The notes beneath the pieces are model-generated. The model was not told where the DNA came from, did not search any database, and worked only from the letters and a program-made list of their open reading frames with translations. From Rhabditoides inermis (taxonomy: Eukaryota > Nematoda > Chromadorea > Rhabditida > Rhabditidae), in assembly GCA_963966185.1 (NCBI GenBank), contig CAWZYM010000397.1, forward strand, positions 1 through 64,000: a stretch of DNA of 64,000 nucleotides, given 5' to 3'. Every line of letters starts with the position of its first letter. The stretch's first letter is position 1. The translations under genes and the position numbers were made by a program. Positions 1 to 10,684 of this stretch are shown one piece after another.

Positions 1-210
1 TGATTGCTGTGTTTTTTTGTTGCAATATATTGGCGGCCGATACGATTTCACATAAATGACCTACTCTCTCCCCGTTCTCGTATTGTTTACTTGAGGCTCA
101 CCCTTGGTGAGCTTGCTGAGCGACGAGTACTTGGCGAGCGTGTACGCTCCCCAGTTGAAGTACGTCCACTTCTCAGCCTCGTCGATAACTGTACATGGGG
201 GAAGGAGAGA

Positions 211-248
<38 letters not shown>

Positions 249-768
249 CTCACCCCTCTCCACATCGGCGAACATGTATCGGTTGTTCTTGATGATCTTC
301 TCCCTCTGTTCCTCCGTGAAGCGCGGTGAGAAGTAAACCTCATTGGACACCATTCCCTCCACCGTCTTGTTCCAGCCGGCTACCGTAGGCTAGTAGTACG
401 CCGACATGTCTTCGTTCTTGATCGCCTGAACCTCTTCGTCTCTCTCTCTCTCCCTTCCCCCTCTCTCTCTCCCTCTCCCCCCCCCCTCTCTCACATCAGC
501 GACGAACTGCATGAGTTCTGGCTGGTCAAAGTGTTGATAGAACTGTAGAAGTCTCAGACGGCGTTCCACTGGGAACATGTAGTCTTTCACATACGCCACC
601 GACACCGAGCCCTTCAGGAACTCGCTCTGCAACCAACAAGTGATTCGACGAGGCGAGATGGCACCACCTTGAGATGAGCGGCTAGCGAACCATCTGGGTA
701 GGGTAGGTGGGATCCGCGCGACTGCAGCTGCGCCGAGGAGAAGGAGAAGGAAAGCGGAACGGACCATG
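1..768 (-). CDS. Secreted protein of unrecognised family, paralogue B (3' end outside window)
   Basis: I do not recognise the family. The start at 766-768 gives a hydrophobic leader (MVRSAFLLLLLGAAAVAR), so the product is probably secreted. The first exon stays open to about 500 (...QPELMQFVAD), where a GTGAGA donor leads into a CT-rich intron. The next exon is best started after a TAG acceptor at about 390; it contains the segment VAGWNKTVEG and then FTEEQREKIIKNNRYMF. That segment aligns with FTNEEREKIVSDNSYFF in the neighbouring gene at 1554-3249, so the two are tandem paralogues in the same orientation. A further exon (about 113-190) encodes EAEKWTYFNWGAYTLAKYSS, and the gene then leaves the window. 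If a CAG acceptor at about 435 were used instead, an in-frame TAG would follow at about 392, so the TAG-acceptor model is preferred. Function unknown. Confidence 0.6.
199..245. repeat. (GA)n microsatellite
   Basis: Uninterrupted GA dinucleotide run in an intron of the partial secreted-protein gene. Similar GA/CT runs lie in or beside introns at about 429-494, 2237-2290, 2497-2517, 10642-10681, 11280-11315, 16004-16024, 21669-21690, 25411-25440, 32717-32732 and 59638-59703. They are listed here once as a general property of this genome. Confidence 0.9.
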
Positions 769-1553
769 TCTGATACCAACCACCCATTCCCCGCCCCTTT
801 AAAAGGCGCTCGATTCAATGTAAATGCAGCGGAGACGCCTAAAAAATCCTTCGCAACAATCAAATCAGTCAAATATTCCGAGCTATGCGGCGGGATTGAT
901 ATCAATCATGATTCACCGATTGTTTTTATTCGTCTGATCGCATTGAACCACTTATAAAGATTGATGTATTTTACATGGTGTTTGATCAGCCGAATAATTA
1001 AAACAATTGCATACATATATAGTTAACGATATATAGTTAAGAGAGAGTTCCGAGATTTATGCGGAATCGTTATAGCTGTACATAACTATTGAAATCTTGC
1101 AACAACATTATGAATGGACGCGTGCACTAGAAATCCCCTCTCTCAGCATTTATGTTCAAAACTAAATTTTATAGATTTTTGTTACAGCTTATTACCGTTA
1201 TTATGTTGTTTTTTTATCTGGACTGTATCGGGTGTCGGATCTGAACTCCAAACGCATAATCCTCCATGAGAAACGCTAGACGCTCATATGATCATGGAAG
1301 AATAGATTGAGAAATGGATCACTATTGGATTGTGGTACTTTTTTTCTGTCAGCAAGACGAATGTTTTCTTTGGATGGGATTACAAGAGTACAATTAGTGA
1401 ACCTGCACTTTCTATTCGGCGCAAAAATCCACAACATTATTTCGCTTTGGACGATGTCATGGTGTGTGATGTGTGAGCAGTGGGTAAGAAGTGGATAAAA
1501 CAAACATCTTCAAAATCAACATGCAATCGTTTATCATTGATAGTTAACTCGAA
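769..1553. other. Intergenic, between tandem paralogues
   Basis: AT-rich spacer holding the promoter of the left paralogue and the 3' end of the right one. No supported coding region; the short ORFs here have no signal peptide, domain or splice support. Confidence 0.5.
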
Positions 1554-3249
1554 ACCAATCTTTTGCCATATTGCGCAGTGAACACGATGCCGCTTCCATC
1601 GAAGTCCTTGCCAGTCGAGCCTGAAACACTGATAGTTTTTCTAATACCCATCACATACTCTTGAACTTGGCGAAGAATTCGGGGAAGCACGCATAGAGCT
1701 TGTCCATCGTGCCAGCCGGGTAGTCCCTGAATGAAAGCATATTAAAAAAACACGTACGATACGTTATGATTGCTGAATGGAGTTTACGAGTTATTCTAGC
1801 CGCGATCTTATTTGATTTTGTGAGATTGTATATTTTGCCTTATCAAAGCGACGATTTCATAAATGACGTACTCGCCCTGTCCTTGTTCTCGTCTTGTTTA
1901 CTGTACTCACTTGGCATAGAATGTGACGACTTCTCTTTCTGTGGCGGGGTCATTGTACTCCGCGGCCCCGTTCTCCGCGTAGATCGCCCTCGTCGTCTGG
2001 AAGGCGTAGAAGTTGAACGCGTCCAGAACGTAGTGCATGAAGTTGCGCAGCGAGTAGTTGATGAACACGTCATCGTCCGCGTTCGCAACCTTGCAGTCCT
2101 GCAAGTTTGAGATTTATTGGAGAGTCATATTAGATAGCTTGACCCACCCGGATTTTCACAATTGTAGGGAGTGTCACCGAGGCATGGTAGTTGCTCAGAC
2201 GTTTCTCGAAGAGAACGGCCACCTAGTAAGCAACTCTCTCTCTCTCTCTCTCTCTCTCGCGCTCTCTCTCTCTCTCTCTCTCTCGTTCTCTCTTCCTCTC
2301 TCGTACATCCATATAGCTGTATCCGTGTTTGTAGATGAGGTTCGGAGAGATGACGCTGTCGAACACATTCGTGAACGTTGTCTGAATCGAAATCCAATTC
2401 ATATCAAACACTATCAACTGACCTTATGTTCGATGTTGGCGAGATTGTTGAAGACGTTGGTCAGGTTGCCGTTCACGTAGCCTGAACCATCACAATGAGA
2501 GAGAGAGAGAGAGAGAGTTTGGTACCTTTAGCTTCCGAGCTTTGCTTGGCGTAGTCGATATCATATCCGGCGGACAGCGGACGGCATTTGTAGTACGCCT
2601 CCTGGTACGTCTCGTCTGCATATTCGTCAGTTTATTTACATAGCCACCCCGTTGCTAAACTGGGTTTCTCCCCTATTAGGGATTCAGCGATTCTGGATAA
2701 ATGATTGATTTCAATAATTTCAGAATTGTGTATACCTTCTGAGATTCCCTGCACTCACACTTTCCGGGAGCGAAGAAGTAGCTGTTGTCGCTGACAATCT
2801 TCTCGCGCTCTTCATTGGTGAAGTTGCTTGAGAGCAGCACCTTGAAGACCTTTCCCGCTGTTGTCAAATGGGGCTCTCTCGGTGTGGCGAAGATAAGGTC
2901 ATATTGCTCGGCTTCGACTCTCAGTGGTTGCACATATTTGGCGAGACGTGGGTTCTCGTAGTTTCCGTAGTACTGTAGCTTGAACAGGAAGCGGTTCATC
3001 GCCGGCATAATGTACGTTATATAAAACGACTTGTTGTTCAGGTTTACTTGTTCCTGAAAAAAAACACATTTCAACTAGTCTACTCTTCTAGGATCTATTC
3101 TTATACGTTTCAGTTCTTGCGTTTAGTATTTGTGTAACCATAAATATCTTACAAAGAAGTATCTCCGCAGATTGACGACGTCATCATAGGCATTTGCGTG
3201 AACGACTGCCACAAAGGAGAGGAGGATGGCTGACGCGAGGAGCTTCATC
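1554..3249 (-). CDS. Secreted protein of unrecognised family, paralogue A
   Basis: About 330 residues in about nine exons, all phase-compatible by eye. The start at 3247-3249 gives a clear signal peptide (MKLLASAILLSFVAVVHA). Later segments, in order: FYITYIMPAMNRFLFKLQYY, NPRLAKYVQPLRVEAEQYDL, the paralogue-shared FTNEEREKIVSDNSYFF, a Tyr-rich exon (YQEAYYKCRPLSAGYDIDYA), then DDDVFINYSLRNFMHYVLDA, DYPAGTMDKLYACFPEFFAK and a C-terminus ending QYGKRLVSS. It is rich in aromatic residues, has few cysteines and shows no transmembrane segment beyond the leader. I could not place it in a known family. A weak resemblance to arthropod hexamerin-type storage proteins was considered but is too thin to use. 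It lies head-to-tail with its paralogue at 1-768; about 790 bp separate them. Confidence 0.75.
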
Positions 3250-3739
3250 GTTGCTGTCGTCTGATCGAGAAGCCATGCCATCTCCTTTTACACCACTCCT
3301 TCCAATCAACCACGCATCCAGCCTGGGAATCCGCGCCGCCTGTCGCTCCCGCCAGACAATTGAAAGACAGACCATAACCGAGCGCGAGAAAATCCGACTA
3401 TCATATTGACTTCGAGATGAAGTCAAAACGAGACTACACACAATTGCAGAGTGAGACGGTTTCAGACTTACTTTCAAAATACACACACAGTTGCGGTAGC
3501 GGAATGTTTATTTACAGAGCGAGTATGAAAATACTGAATGTGAGTGCGTCAAACATTTTACAAATAACTGACTAGTCACTGGTGTATTTACAATAAATGC
3601 AGCATATCAATTTAACATAAATCAATTTCGCAAAATATCACAGACACCTCGTCGCATAGTCTAATGTCTCAAGATTGAAGCGTGGAAAAGTGGTATGATA
3701 TGGCTATAAAATAAAAAGAGACAAGAATTGCACCCTCTA
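3250..3739. other. Intergenic; upstream of paralogue A, downstream of GPR180/TMEM145-like gene
   Basis: About 490 bp containing the promoter of the secreted-protein gene and the 3' UTR of the next gene. No coding sequence recognised. Confidence 0.5.
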
Positions 3740-6700
3740 TTATATCTGATGACCTTCCGGCTCCGGATAGTCTCCTCGCCGTCCGATCCTGCAAATAAAT
3801 AATAGTACAATACATATCAGACGGAAAAAAACAGACAAGTACAATACAGTAATATAATGCTTACCTTCTAGCAACAGTCTCTCGTAGTCTTGCATTTCAT
3901 TCGACTCGCTGCGACCCATACGGCGGTGGAAACTAAAACAACGGCATAAAAAGGAACAAAAAGAAAGCACTCACTTGTAGTCCGACTGGAAGTACTTTCT
4001 ATTGGTGCTGGTCGGCCAGAAGAGATGCAGCAGGCAACAGATCGCAACGTAGTTGGCCATTGTTGTTATAGCTAAATGCCACAATGAATATCAAATGAAA
4101 AGGAGAAACGACACGTACCTAGTATAATCTTGAATCTCCACAGTGTGGATATGAACGAGGCGATGACACCGAGGCCCGGCAGGTACACGAACCACACCAG
4201 GAAGCCCGCGCCCACGTGCGCTATGAACACCGCCTTCTCCTCACACTGCTCCCTGAAAGGAAATCAACCGATAAACCAATCAATCAATCAATCAATCAAT
4301 TTACTATTGTTTTGATTATGGGGCCGGGTTGGCCAAGTGGATAGCGTCACAGGTTGCTAAGTGAACGGTCGCTGGTTCGATTCCCCTCGCGGGCAATTGT
4401 TCCACCGAATTCCACTACCTCCCGGTGGGCCACGTGAACCCACTCTCACTCTCTGAGAGCCCTACCATCGGCGGCGGCAGTCTTTCAAGATCTTCTACCA
4501 CGCCTCGCATCCGGAACTGGTCACTTCGCGATGTTCACGCCCATCTACCATGAACAGTCAGGACTCGCGCCGCACTGTTCCAGCCAAGGAGCCCCAATAC
4601 CCCATTGTAGGATTGTGTGTGCTTCCAGATAACCCATGTTTTGATTATATATTGTATTATGGTTTCCCGTTCCCACACATTACTACCAGGTGATTCACTC
4701 GTGTCATCGAAGAGCGCACGTCATGAATACACAGAACAGAATTACGAATTACTCACTCACCGCTGTATGAGCATTCTGACTTGTACGAGGAACCAGAGGG
4801 CGAATAGGATGCGGATGGAGAGCATGCAGTAGCCGGGCCACGACGTGAACACGTCCACGTCGTGAAGCGTGTCGTAGATGAACACCTGACGAGATAATGT
4901 AAAGAGTAATACTAAGAAGGAGAGAAGACGTAAGACAAAAATCATAACGTAACCACGTGTAACCACGTGGATATCATAAACAGTGTTCTGTTTCGATCCA
5001 TTAACCAACATATAGATAAAGTACATGAACACCTGATTACACACTCAATCCAAGAGCTCGACATCTATACTTACCAATATTAGTTCAATGCAATATGATT
5101 TGTAATACAAGAGCCCGACTAGTGAACCTTTCCATTAGGCGCAAAAACCTCCGACCATCTCTAGGTTCTAATGATTGATTTCGTTTTGTACGTGTCATAG
5201 TCGTGTTTGCGAATTCGAATAAACACTTGAAACATTCGAATTCGAACACATTCGGTAAGCATAGTGAAGATACTGACCGAGTTGAAGAAGAAGAAGACGT
5301 AGTGTGCTATGCTGAGCACTGCCCACGTAACGAGCAGCGTCTTCGAGATGCGCTCCCTGAACAGCAACTGTCTCGTTACAATAACCACGAAATAAGCTAT
5401 GAAGTCTCACCTGCCACTGAGTGCCCAGCCGCTGGAGAGTAGTATGAGAAGGAGGCAGAGGAGGGCGACGGCTGCGATGCGCATCATCTCCCCCAGCACT
5501 CGCGCCGCCCCCACACCCTCCCCATCGACCGCGTACTGCAACACGTTCAGACACTGCAGCGTCAGACCTGCAAGGCAACGTGTCGTCGACTATCCCAGCT
5601 ATGACGATTCCGGATGAATCTGACTCTCTGAACATGTCGGAAGACGTGTCGAATTGTGATACTCACCCGCAGTCTTCATGCCGACAATCCACGAGAGGAG
5701 ACGCGTGCGAGGCGGGACAACTTGCGACTAAATCGACGTTATGCCAACGTAGGAAACCAATAGAAAACCTGTGACATAGAGGCAGCTCGGAACAGGCATC
5801 CGCAGAGGATGAGATAGAGGACGAGAGAGATTAGGTACATCTCCGCGCAGTCCTGAGAATCCAATTCAATCAATCAAAGCAATGTAACAACTACTCACCT
5901 GTTCATCGAACGAGAACTGCAGTCGGAACTTGCTGGTGGGTCCGGCGGGATGACCGTTGGTGAGCCAGAGGTCGTACTCCACGTCCATCACAGTCTCCGA
6001 GTGCTGCCACGTGCAGTTCGCGTCCAGCTCGCACCCCAGCAACACCACGTACCTACATTTCAATGAGAGAACTGAGGGTTGTACGTGTCTCACCAGTATT
6101 CGGGGGTGGTGGGCTCCTCGATCTGCATGGTGAGCTGGAAGCCCGGCAGCACGGCGCTCGCGTCGTCCTCGTCCCGACACAACTCGCCTAGGAAATTGAT
6201 AATCAATCAATATTCGATGATTAGGACTCACCGGCGGGACACGGTATCCATCGCAGCAGGTCGGCTTTTCCCTGGGCGAAGCAGCGCGACTCGAAGGCGG
6301 TGGTAGATAGGTTGCGGAGGAGGACGCCGCAGCTCACCGCGTAGCTGCTCTCGCTGTGCAACGCGCCAATCTGCGTCTCCGGCACGATAGCGAACAGAAC
6401 CGGACCTGTATACAAAGCTGGTATTCATGGGAGTGAGGTGACAAAACTGTATGGTACAGTAGCAAGGCAAACTCACTTTGATTCTTATCATAATTGGAAG
6501 ACGTTATATTTCCGTAGATGTACCCGCGAGAGTTCACTCTGAAACACAAATATCATCCCGAGCAACATAATACAAAGGAATTAACAAAAAATAAGTAACG
6601 ATAACAGAAAGGCATACCTACCTATCAATGACCCTCGTCTGCTGAAAGCCGAATTTGGTGACGATTTCAACCCGTTTTCCGCCCGTATTCCATCGGCCTG

Positions 6701-6805
6701 AACAAACAACAATCATGTAGCCGAACAATCAATGCACAAACCTGTCACGTGTACAGCTACAGTTGGGTTGCATATCCACAAAACTAGCCACCACAACAGC
6801 CGCAT
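3740..6805 (-). CDS. GPR180/TMEM145-family seven-transmembrane protein
   Basis: Multi-exon gene of about 500 residues. The start at 6803-6805 gives a signal peptide (MRLLWWLVLWICNPTVAV). The N-terminal ectodomain has family hallmarks: RWNTGGKRVEIVTKFGFQQT, then RGYIYGNITSSN, and a Cys-containing region (SCGVLLRNLS, CRDEDD, LLGCELDANCTWQHSE). The C-terminal half has several hydrophobic helices: MYLISLVLYLILCGCLF, a Leu-rich helix (AVALLCLLLILLSSGWAL), KTLLVTWAVLSIAHYVFFFF, YCMLSIRILFALWFLVQVRM, AHVGAGFLVWFVYLPGLGVI and MANYVAICCLLHLFWPTS. This order matches the family with a rhodopsin-like GPCR transmembrane domain (Pfam GpcrRhopsn4). The tail is short and polar (RRGDYPEPEGHQI, stop TAA at 3740-3742). 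One intron carries a SINE-like insertion at 4320-4636. The ligand and precise role in nematodes are not known to me. Confidence 0.85.
4320..4636 (+). mobile_element. tRNA-derived SINE with 12-bp target-site duplication
   Basis: The 5' end resembles a tRNA: an A-box-like TGGCCAAGTGG at 4331-4341 and a perfect B-box-like GGTTCGATTCC at about 4373-4383. The T stem and acceptor stem do not pair well, so it is not a working tRNA. About 240 bp of unrelated body follows. The unit is flanked by the identical 12-mer TGTTTTGATTAT at 4308-4319 and 4637-4648, which is the expected target-site duplication of a retroposed element. It sits in an intron of the GPR180/TMEM145-like gene in antisense orientation. 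A short AATC tandem run (about 4280-4300) lies just upstream. Confidence 0.75.
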
Positions 6806-7349
6806 ATCACCGCATCTAAACATAGACTATCATAGACTGTTGTATATACCTGAACACGAATAAATATAAAGGCGAGAGTGAGCGAATATGAATCATTTTT
6901 AGCGAGGCGATAAGATCGATTTGCCCCGAGAAACTGCCAAGGTCACAATGAATATGAATGCAGCAGCAACGCAACCAGTCTCAGCAAGAAGCAGGGACGT
7001 CTTGCGGAAGAATACTTCAAAAGAATACGTGTCTCAAACACATTATGTATCAAATCCAATAAAACGTAAGCAGTACTTATTGTATTAATAAACTGTATTC
7101 TGATACGATCAAACAAGATGTGCAAAGAAAATTCCACGAAATCAGAACCAGTACAGCGTCTGATAACTCAGCTACTGTGAAGATAACATTTAAGATGAAC
7201 GTGCTCTATTTCAAACGTTTTTGGAGCACACATATTTTTCGTGACTAATTAGGTATTTTATTGAAATTATTGATATGTTTTGATTATTATACAAGTTTAT
7301 TATATCATAGTATAAAGACATATTCGAGGATTGCAGGTTGCCGCCTTCA
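6806..7349. promoter_or_regulatory. Divergent promoter region
   Basis: About 545 bp between the start of the GPR180/TMEM145-like gene (minus) and the start of the MIF4G gene (plus). It should contain both promoters. The last part ends in TTGCAG at 7331-7336, an acceptor 14 nt before the MIF4G start codon, consistent with spliced-leader trans-splicing. No specific factor site is claimed. Confidence 0.5.
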
Positions 7350-8995
7350 ATGGACGATCATGAAAGTATAGCTGCTGTGTTCAAGAAGCTAGCAGTGGAC
7401 TACAAACATGAAGTAAAGGTTCCCGGACCATATTATTTATATACGGAATATATTACAGAAGGTGGTCCCTCGACCACCTCAAACTGATAATGACGTATTT
7501 ATTGTGAACTCGGAGAAGAATCCCCGCATCATCGCCAGTGGTGCAAATCCTACCAGAGATGTGAGTTGTTTGCTAGTTTTGATTCGCAATTCTTCGAATT
7601 TCAGACTCTACCGTTGTTCATCAATGGAATTCTCAACCGCGTCACTCCAGATAACATGGACGCGATGACGGTTCTTTTTGATGTGAGCAGTAGTTCTACT
7701 TTTTTCCAGCGATGATCCGTCCTTATTTATCCTTTTCAGAAGTGTATCCGGGCTTGTAACCCTCGCGAGGACATCGATAACATAGCACACTGGGTGGTTG
7801 GTCTACTATTTTTGATACTTGATAGTCTCTTTTTTCAGGTGAATCGCTGCATCCGCGATCCGCACTTCTCTACAGTATACATTCGTCTCTGCTCTAAGCA
7901 GGTATGCTTCTTTTTTTGGCTTATATATATTGATTCAGATCCACTACGAGACGACGCAGGGCTTTGGTGAGCCGACGTTCCGCTCTTCTCTCATGTTTGT
8001 CGCTAAGTTCCACTTCAATTTCGACCCCGAACCCTGCATGGATAAGCTGGTAATGATTTCTACATTCTTACCTGCTCCAAACTTAACTCAAACACTATGC
8101 AGTGGCCATATAAGCGTTGGTTGTAGAAGGATGGTTTGTCGTCGTCTCCCTTCCCGGAGGAGCAGTGCGAGCACATCTCCTGGTACACTCGCTTCTGCCA
8201 CCAGAGGAGGAAGGGCATCATGAAGTCAGTATCCCTCGGTGTTTTTTTCCGCTCTAGACCGCTCACGCGATTTTCAATATAACTTCAGCGCGAAGATTTG
8301 TCGTGGACCTTTTATTATATCGATCGATTCTATGCTGAAAGAAATGATTGTATTTTACAGTAGTCTGTTGATGTATAGTGCAAGTACCAATTGCGTCGAC
8401 CGCCCACAAGCGGTCTATGCCTGTTTCGTGACTGTTTCTTGGGTTTGAGGAGATCTAACAACCTGAAACAAACGTATGCATGAGCATGTACCTACCAACT
8501 ATTCGTAGTGGTTCTCCGAGATTTCTATGACTTATATAGCAACGGCTTCCAGGTCGCTCGCACCCGATAGCGTGTGATAATCCTGGTAGGTACGGTATTT
8601 TACCGTAGCCTGTTACCGCACGTGACTCCCTCGGTAGTCTAGGCGTCGCTCGTAGGCTTGAATTGGTTTTGCTGTTGTTGCGTTGGCGAACGGCAGCATC
8701 TACGTAGCGAATGGGTGAAGGAAGTGTCGAAGAACACCTGCGAGTCAACCGGCCGGTGCACGATGCGAACGAGGGAATGACGAGAGGCCGATCGTCATTT
8801 CTTTTCCCCTCCCTCTCATTTTCCTTATGATGATCTCTCTGTTCTGACAACCACGTGTTTGAGTATGCTGTGCGACCTGTTCCTCCGCTCGATCATGCGT
8901 CCCCGCCACATCATCGCGTGTGTGCTCTACTGCGTCGAGAGATTCAAGGACAAGGAGCGCATCGACGACGAGGAGAGCGAGGTGGGTTGTGTATC

Positions 8996-9028
<33 letters not shown>

Positions 9029-9431
9029 TGACAATCCCGTTCAGAACAACATCGAATACGCGTGTCTCATACTGCGGCGATGCGGCGACAAACTGCAGCA
9101 TATGATGGATGTGAGTACCATTTTCAAAACATGTTTGATTCCCAATTGTTCAGGAGGAGACGAACGAAATTATGCAGACGCTGGAATACACGGTGGACAA
9201 GTGCGCGAGCAGAAGAATGCAGTAAGTTGATTTTTTTTGATTTTTTCAAAATGTATGTTAATAAATTGTTGTAGGTGTTTGTTGGAGAACGTGTTGGAGC
9301 AGCAGGCGAATGGGTGGCGTGAGCGTCGGGCGACGGAGCAGCCACGTCGTCTGGCGGAGGTGCGCGAGGAGTGGAGCAGGGAGCGGGACGGTGGAGAAGG
9401 AGACGCCGACAAGGAGAACGTGCCCAGCTGA
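7350..9431 (+). CDS. Short eIF4G-like protein consisting mainly of a MIF4G domain
   Basis: About 325 residues in 11 exons. The start at 7350-7352 (MDDHESIAAVFKKLAVDY) follows an acceptor by 13 nt. A MIF4G HEAT domain spans most of the protein. Visible family features are LPLFINGILNRVTPDNMDAM near residue 60, a helix pair DNIAHWVNRCIRDPHFSTVY, FRSSLMFVAKFHFNFD, and later MLCDLFLRSIMRPRHIIACV followed by YACLILRRCGDKLQHMMDEE. The C-terminus is charged (REEWSRERDGGEGDADKENV). In eIF4G this domain binds eIF4A and eIF3. The N-terminal eIF4E-binding region and the C-terminal MA3/W2 domains are not visible, so the product resembles a stand-alone middle domain, perhaps a paralogue of ifg-1/DAP5-type factors. 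Two introns use TAG acceptors, and the 640-bp intron at 8224-8863 uses GAG. Confidence 0.8.
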
Positions 9432-9877
9432 CACGGGTAGGCTTGTCTTGTCACTTTTGTCTTACTGGTTGTACTCCAATGGTTTTAGTGGTTCCATTTT
9501 TGCACATATTTATTGCACTTCATATCAATTGGATTATTGTTGCAATATGTGCTGTTTTAGTCACGTTCAACGAGTTTTTGCACTACAGTTTGTATTGGAA
9601 TTGGCATAGATCAAGATAAAGTGTATTGTTGACATTGGGTTGTGGTAAATTGAGTGTTAAAATTACACATCCAGTGTTATAGTCAAACATTTATACAAAC
9701 ATAAAATCTCTCTGATATCACAGTTATGCATGAAATAATAGAATCTGAGATCAAAAACTGGGGGTGTCTAGTTGTCTAGTAGTAGTTGAACTGTTGAACT
9801 AGGGGAGATATGACACGGACCGGAGCAAGGCAAGGGAGACTCGTATGGAAGAGGGTGCGGGTGCCGAGGAGACAGGG
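9432..9877. other. Convergent 3' intergenic region
   Basis: About 445 bp between the stop codons of the MIF4G gene (plus) and the sulfotransferase gene (minus). Contains both 3' UTRs; no coding sequence seen. Confidence 0.5.
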
Positions 9878-10645
9878 CTACCACACGAAACGACGTCCGA
9901 CGAGATCGAAGAACTTCTCGTTCTCGTCGCGGTAGAAGCGCTCCAGGGTGTTGAGCACTGCCGGTGCCACGTCGGGATGGTGCCGACCCTATAGATACGT
10001 ATTGTTTAAACGTACTTTCTGTTGTCTCTCACCTTGGTCTTTCCCAGACAGTGCAGCGTGTTGTCGGAGCGTCGAACGCACGGGAAGCCCTTGACCGGAT
10101 CCACTCCAAAGTCAGTATCGTGGACGACTGAAATTGAATAAGATGATAAGAGTGAGATGGTTAGGCGTCACTCACCACTGGGCAGTCCGAGGAACTTTTC
10201 GACGGCGGCGACCTCTTGGGCAGGCGACGCGACCAGTCTCTCTCCATCCACGAAATGGATCTGGTGCCGAGGGAAGTGCTCCAGCCATCGCCTCGCGTGC
10301 TTGTGGTAGACTCCGATCCGAATCGCTCCCCAGCCAGCGTTCACTCCCTTCACCTTGCCTAAACATGGCATGGTTAGATGGTTAGATAAGGTATTAGAGG
10401 TATTGGACGCACCTGTGCAGTTTGCCCGTATCCAAGTGTCGCAGTCCCCGACGGCCATTTGTTCGAAGCTCGGCATGAGCCCTCTCCTCTTTCGCTTGCT
10501 ACTCGCCTGGGTGTAATCTGAAAAAAAGCGAACTTCTATCCCCGCATTCAAATGTCGACATTTACTAATCGCTTCACTGGCGCTTTTTGCGAGTGGAAAA
10601 GTTCTCTCACTCAGCGGCTAATGACATTCAGATTCGTTTTTGCCC

Positions 10646-10684
<39 letters not shown>

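Noticed and set aside
1554..3249. Hexamerin/hemocyanin homology for the secreted paralogues
   Set aside because: Resemblance is limited to aromatic-rich stretches; no copper-site histidines or conserved blocks seen.
4321..4395. Functional tRNA gene
   Set aside because: A and B boxes are present but acceptor and T stems do not pair, and a TSD encloses a longer non-tRNA body, so a SINE fits better.
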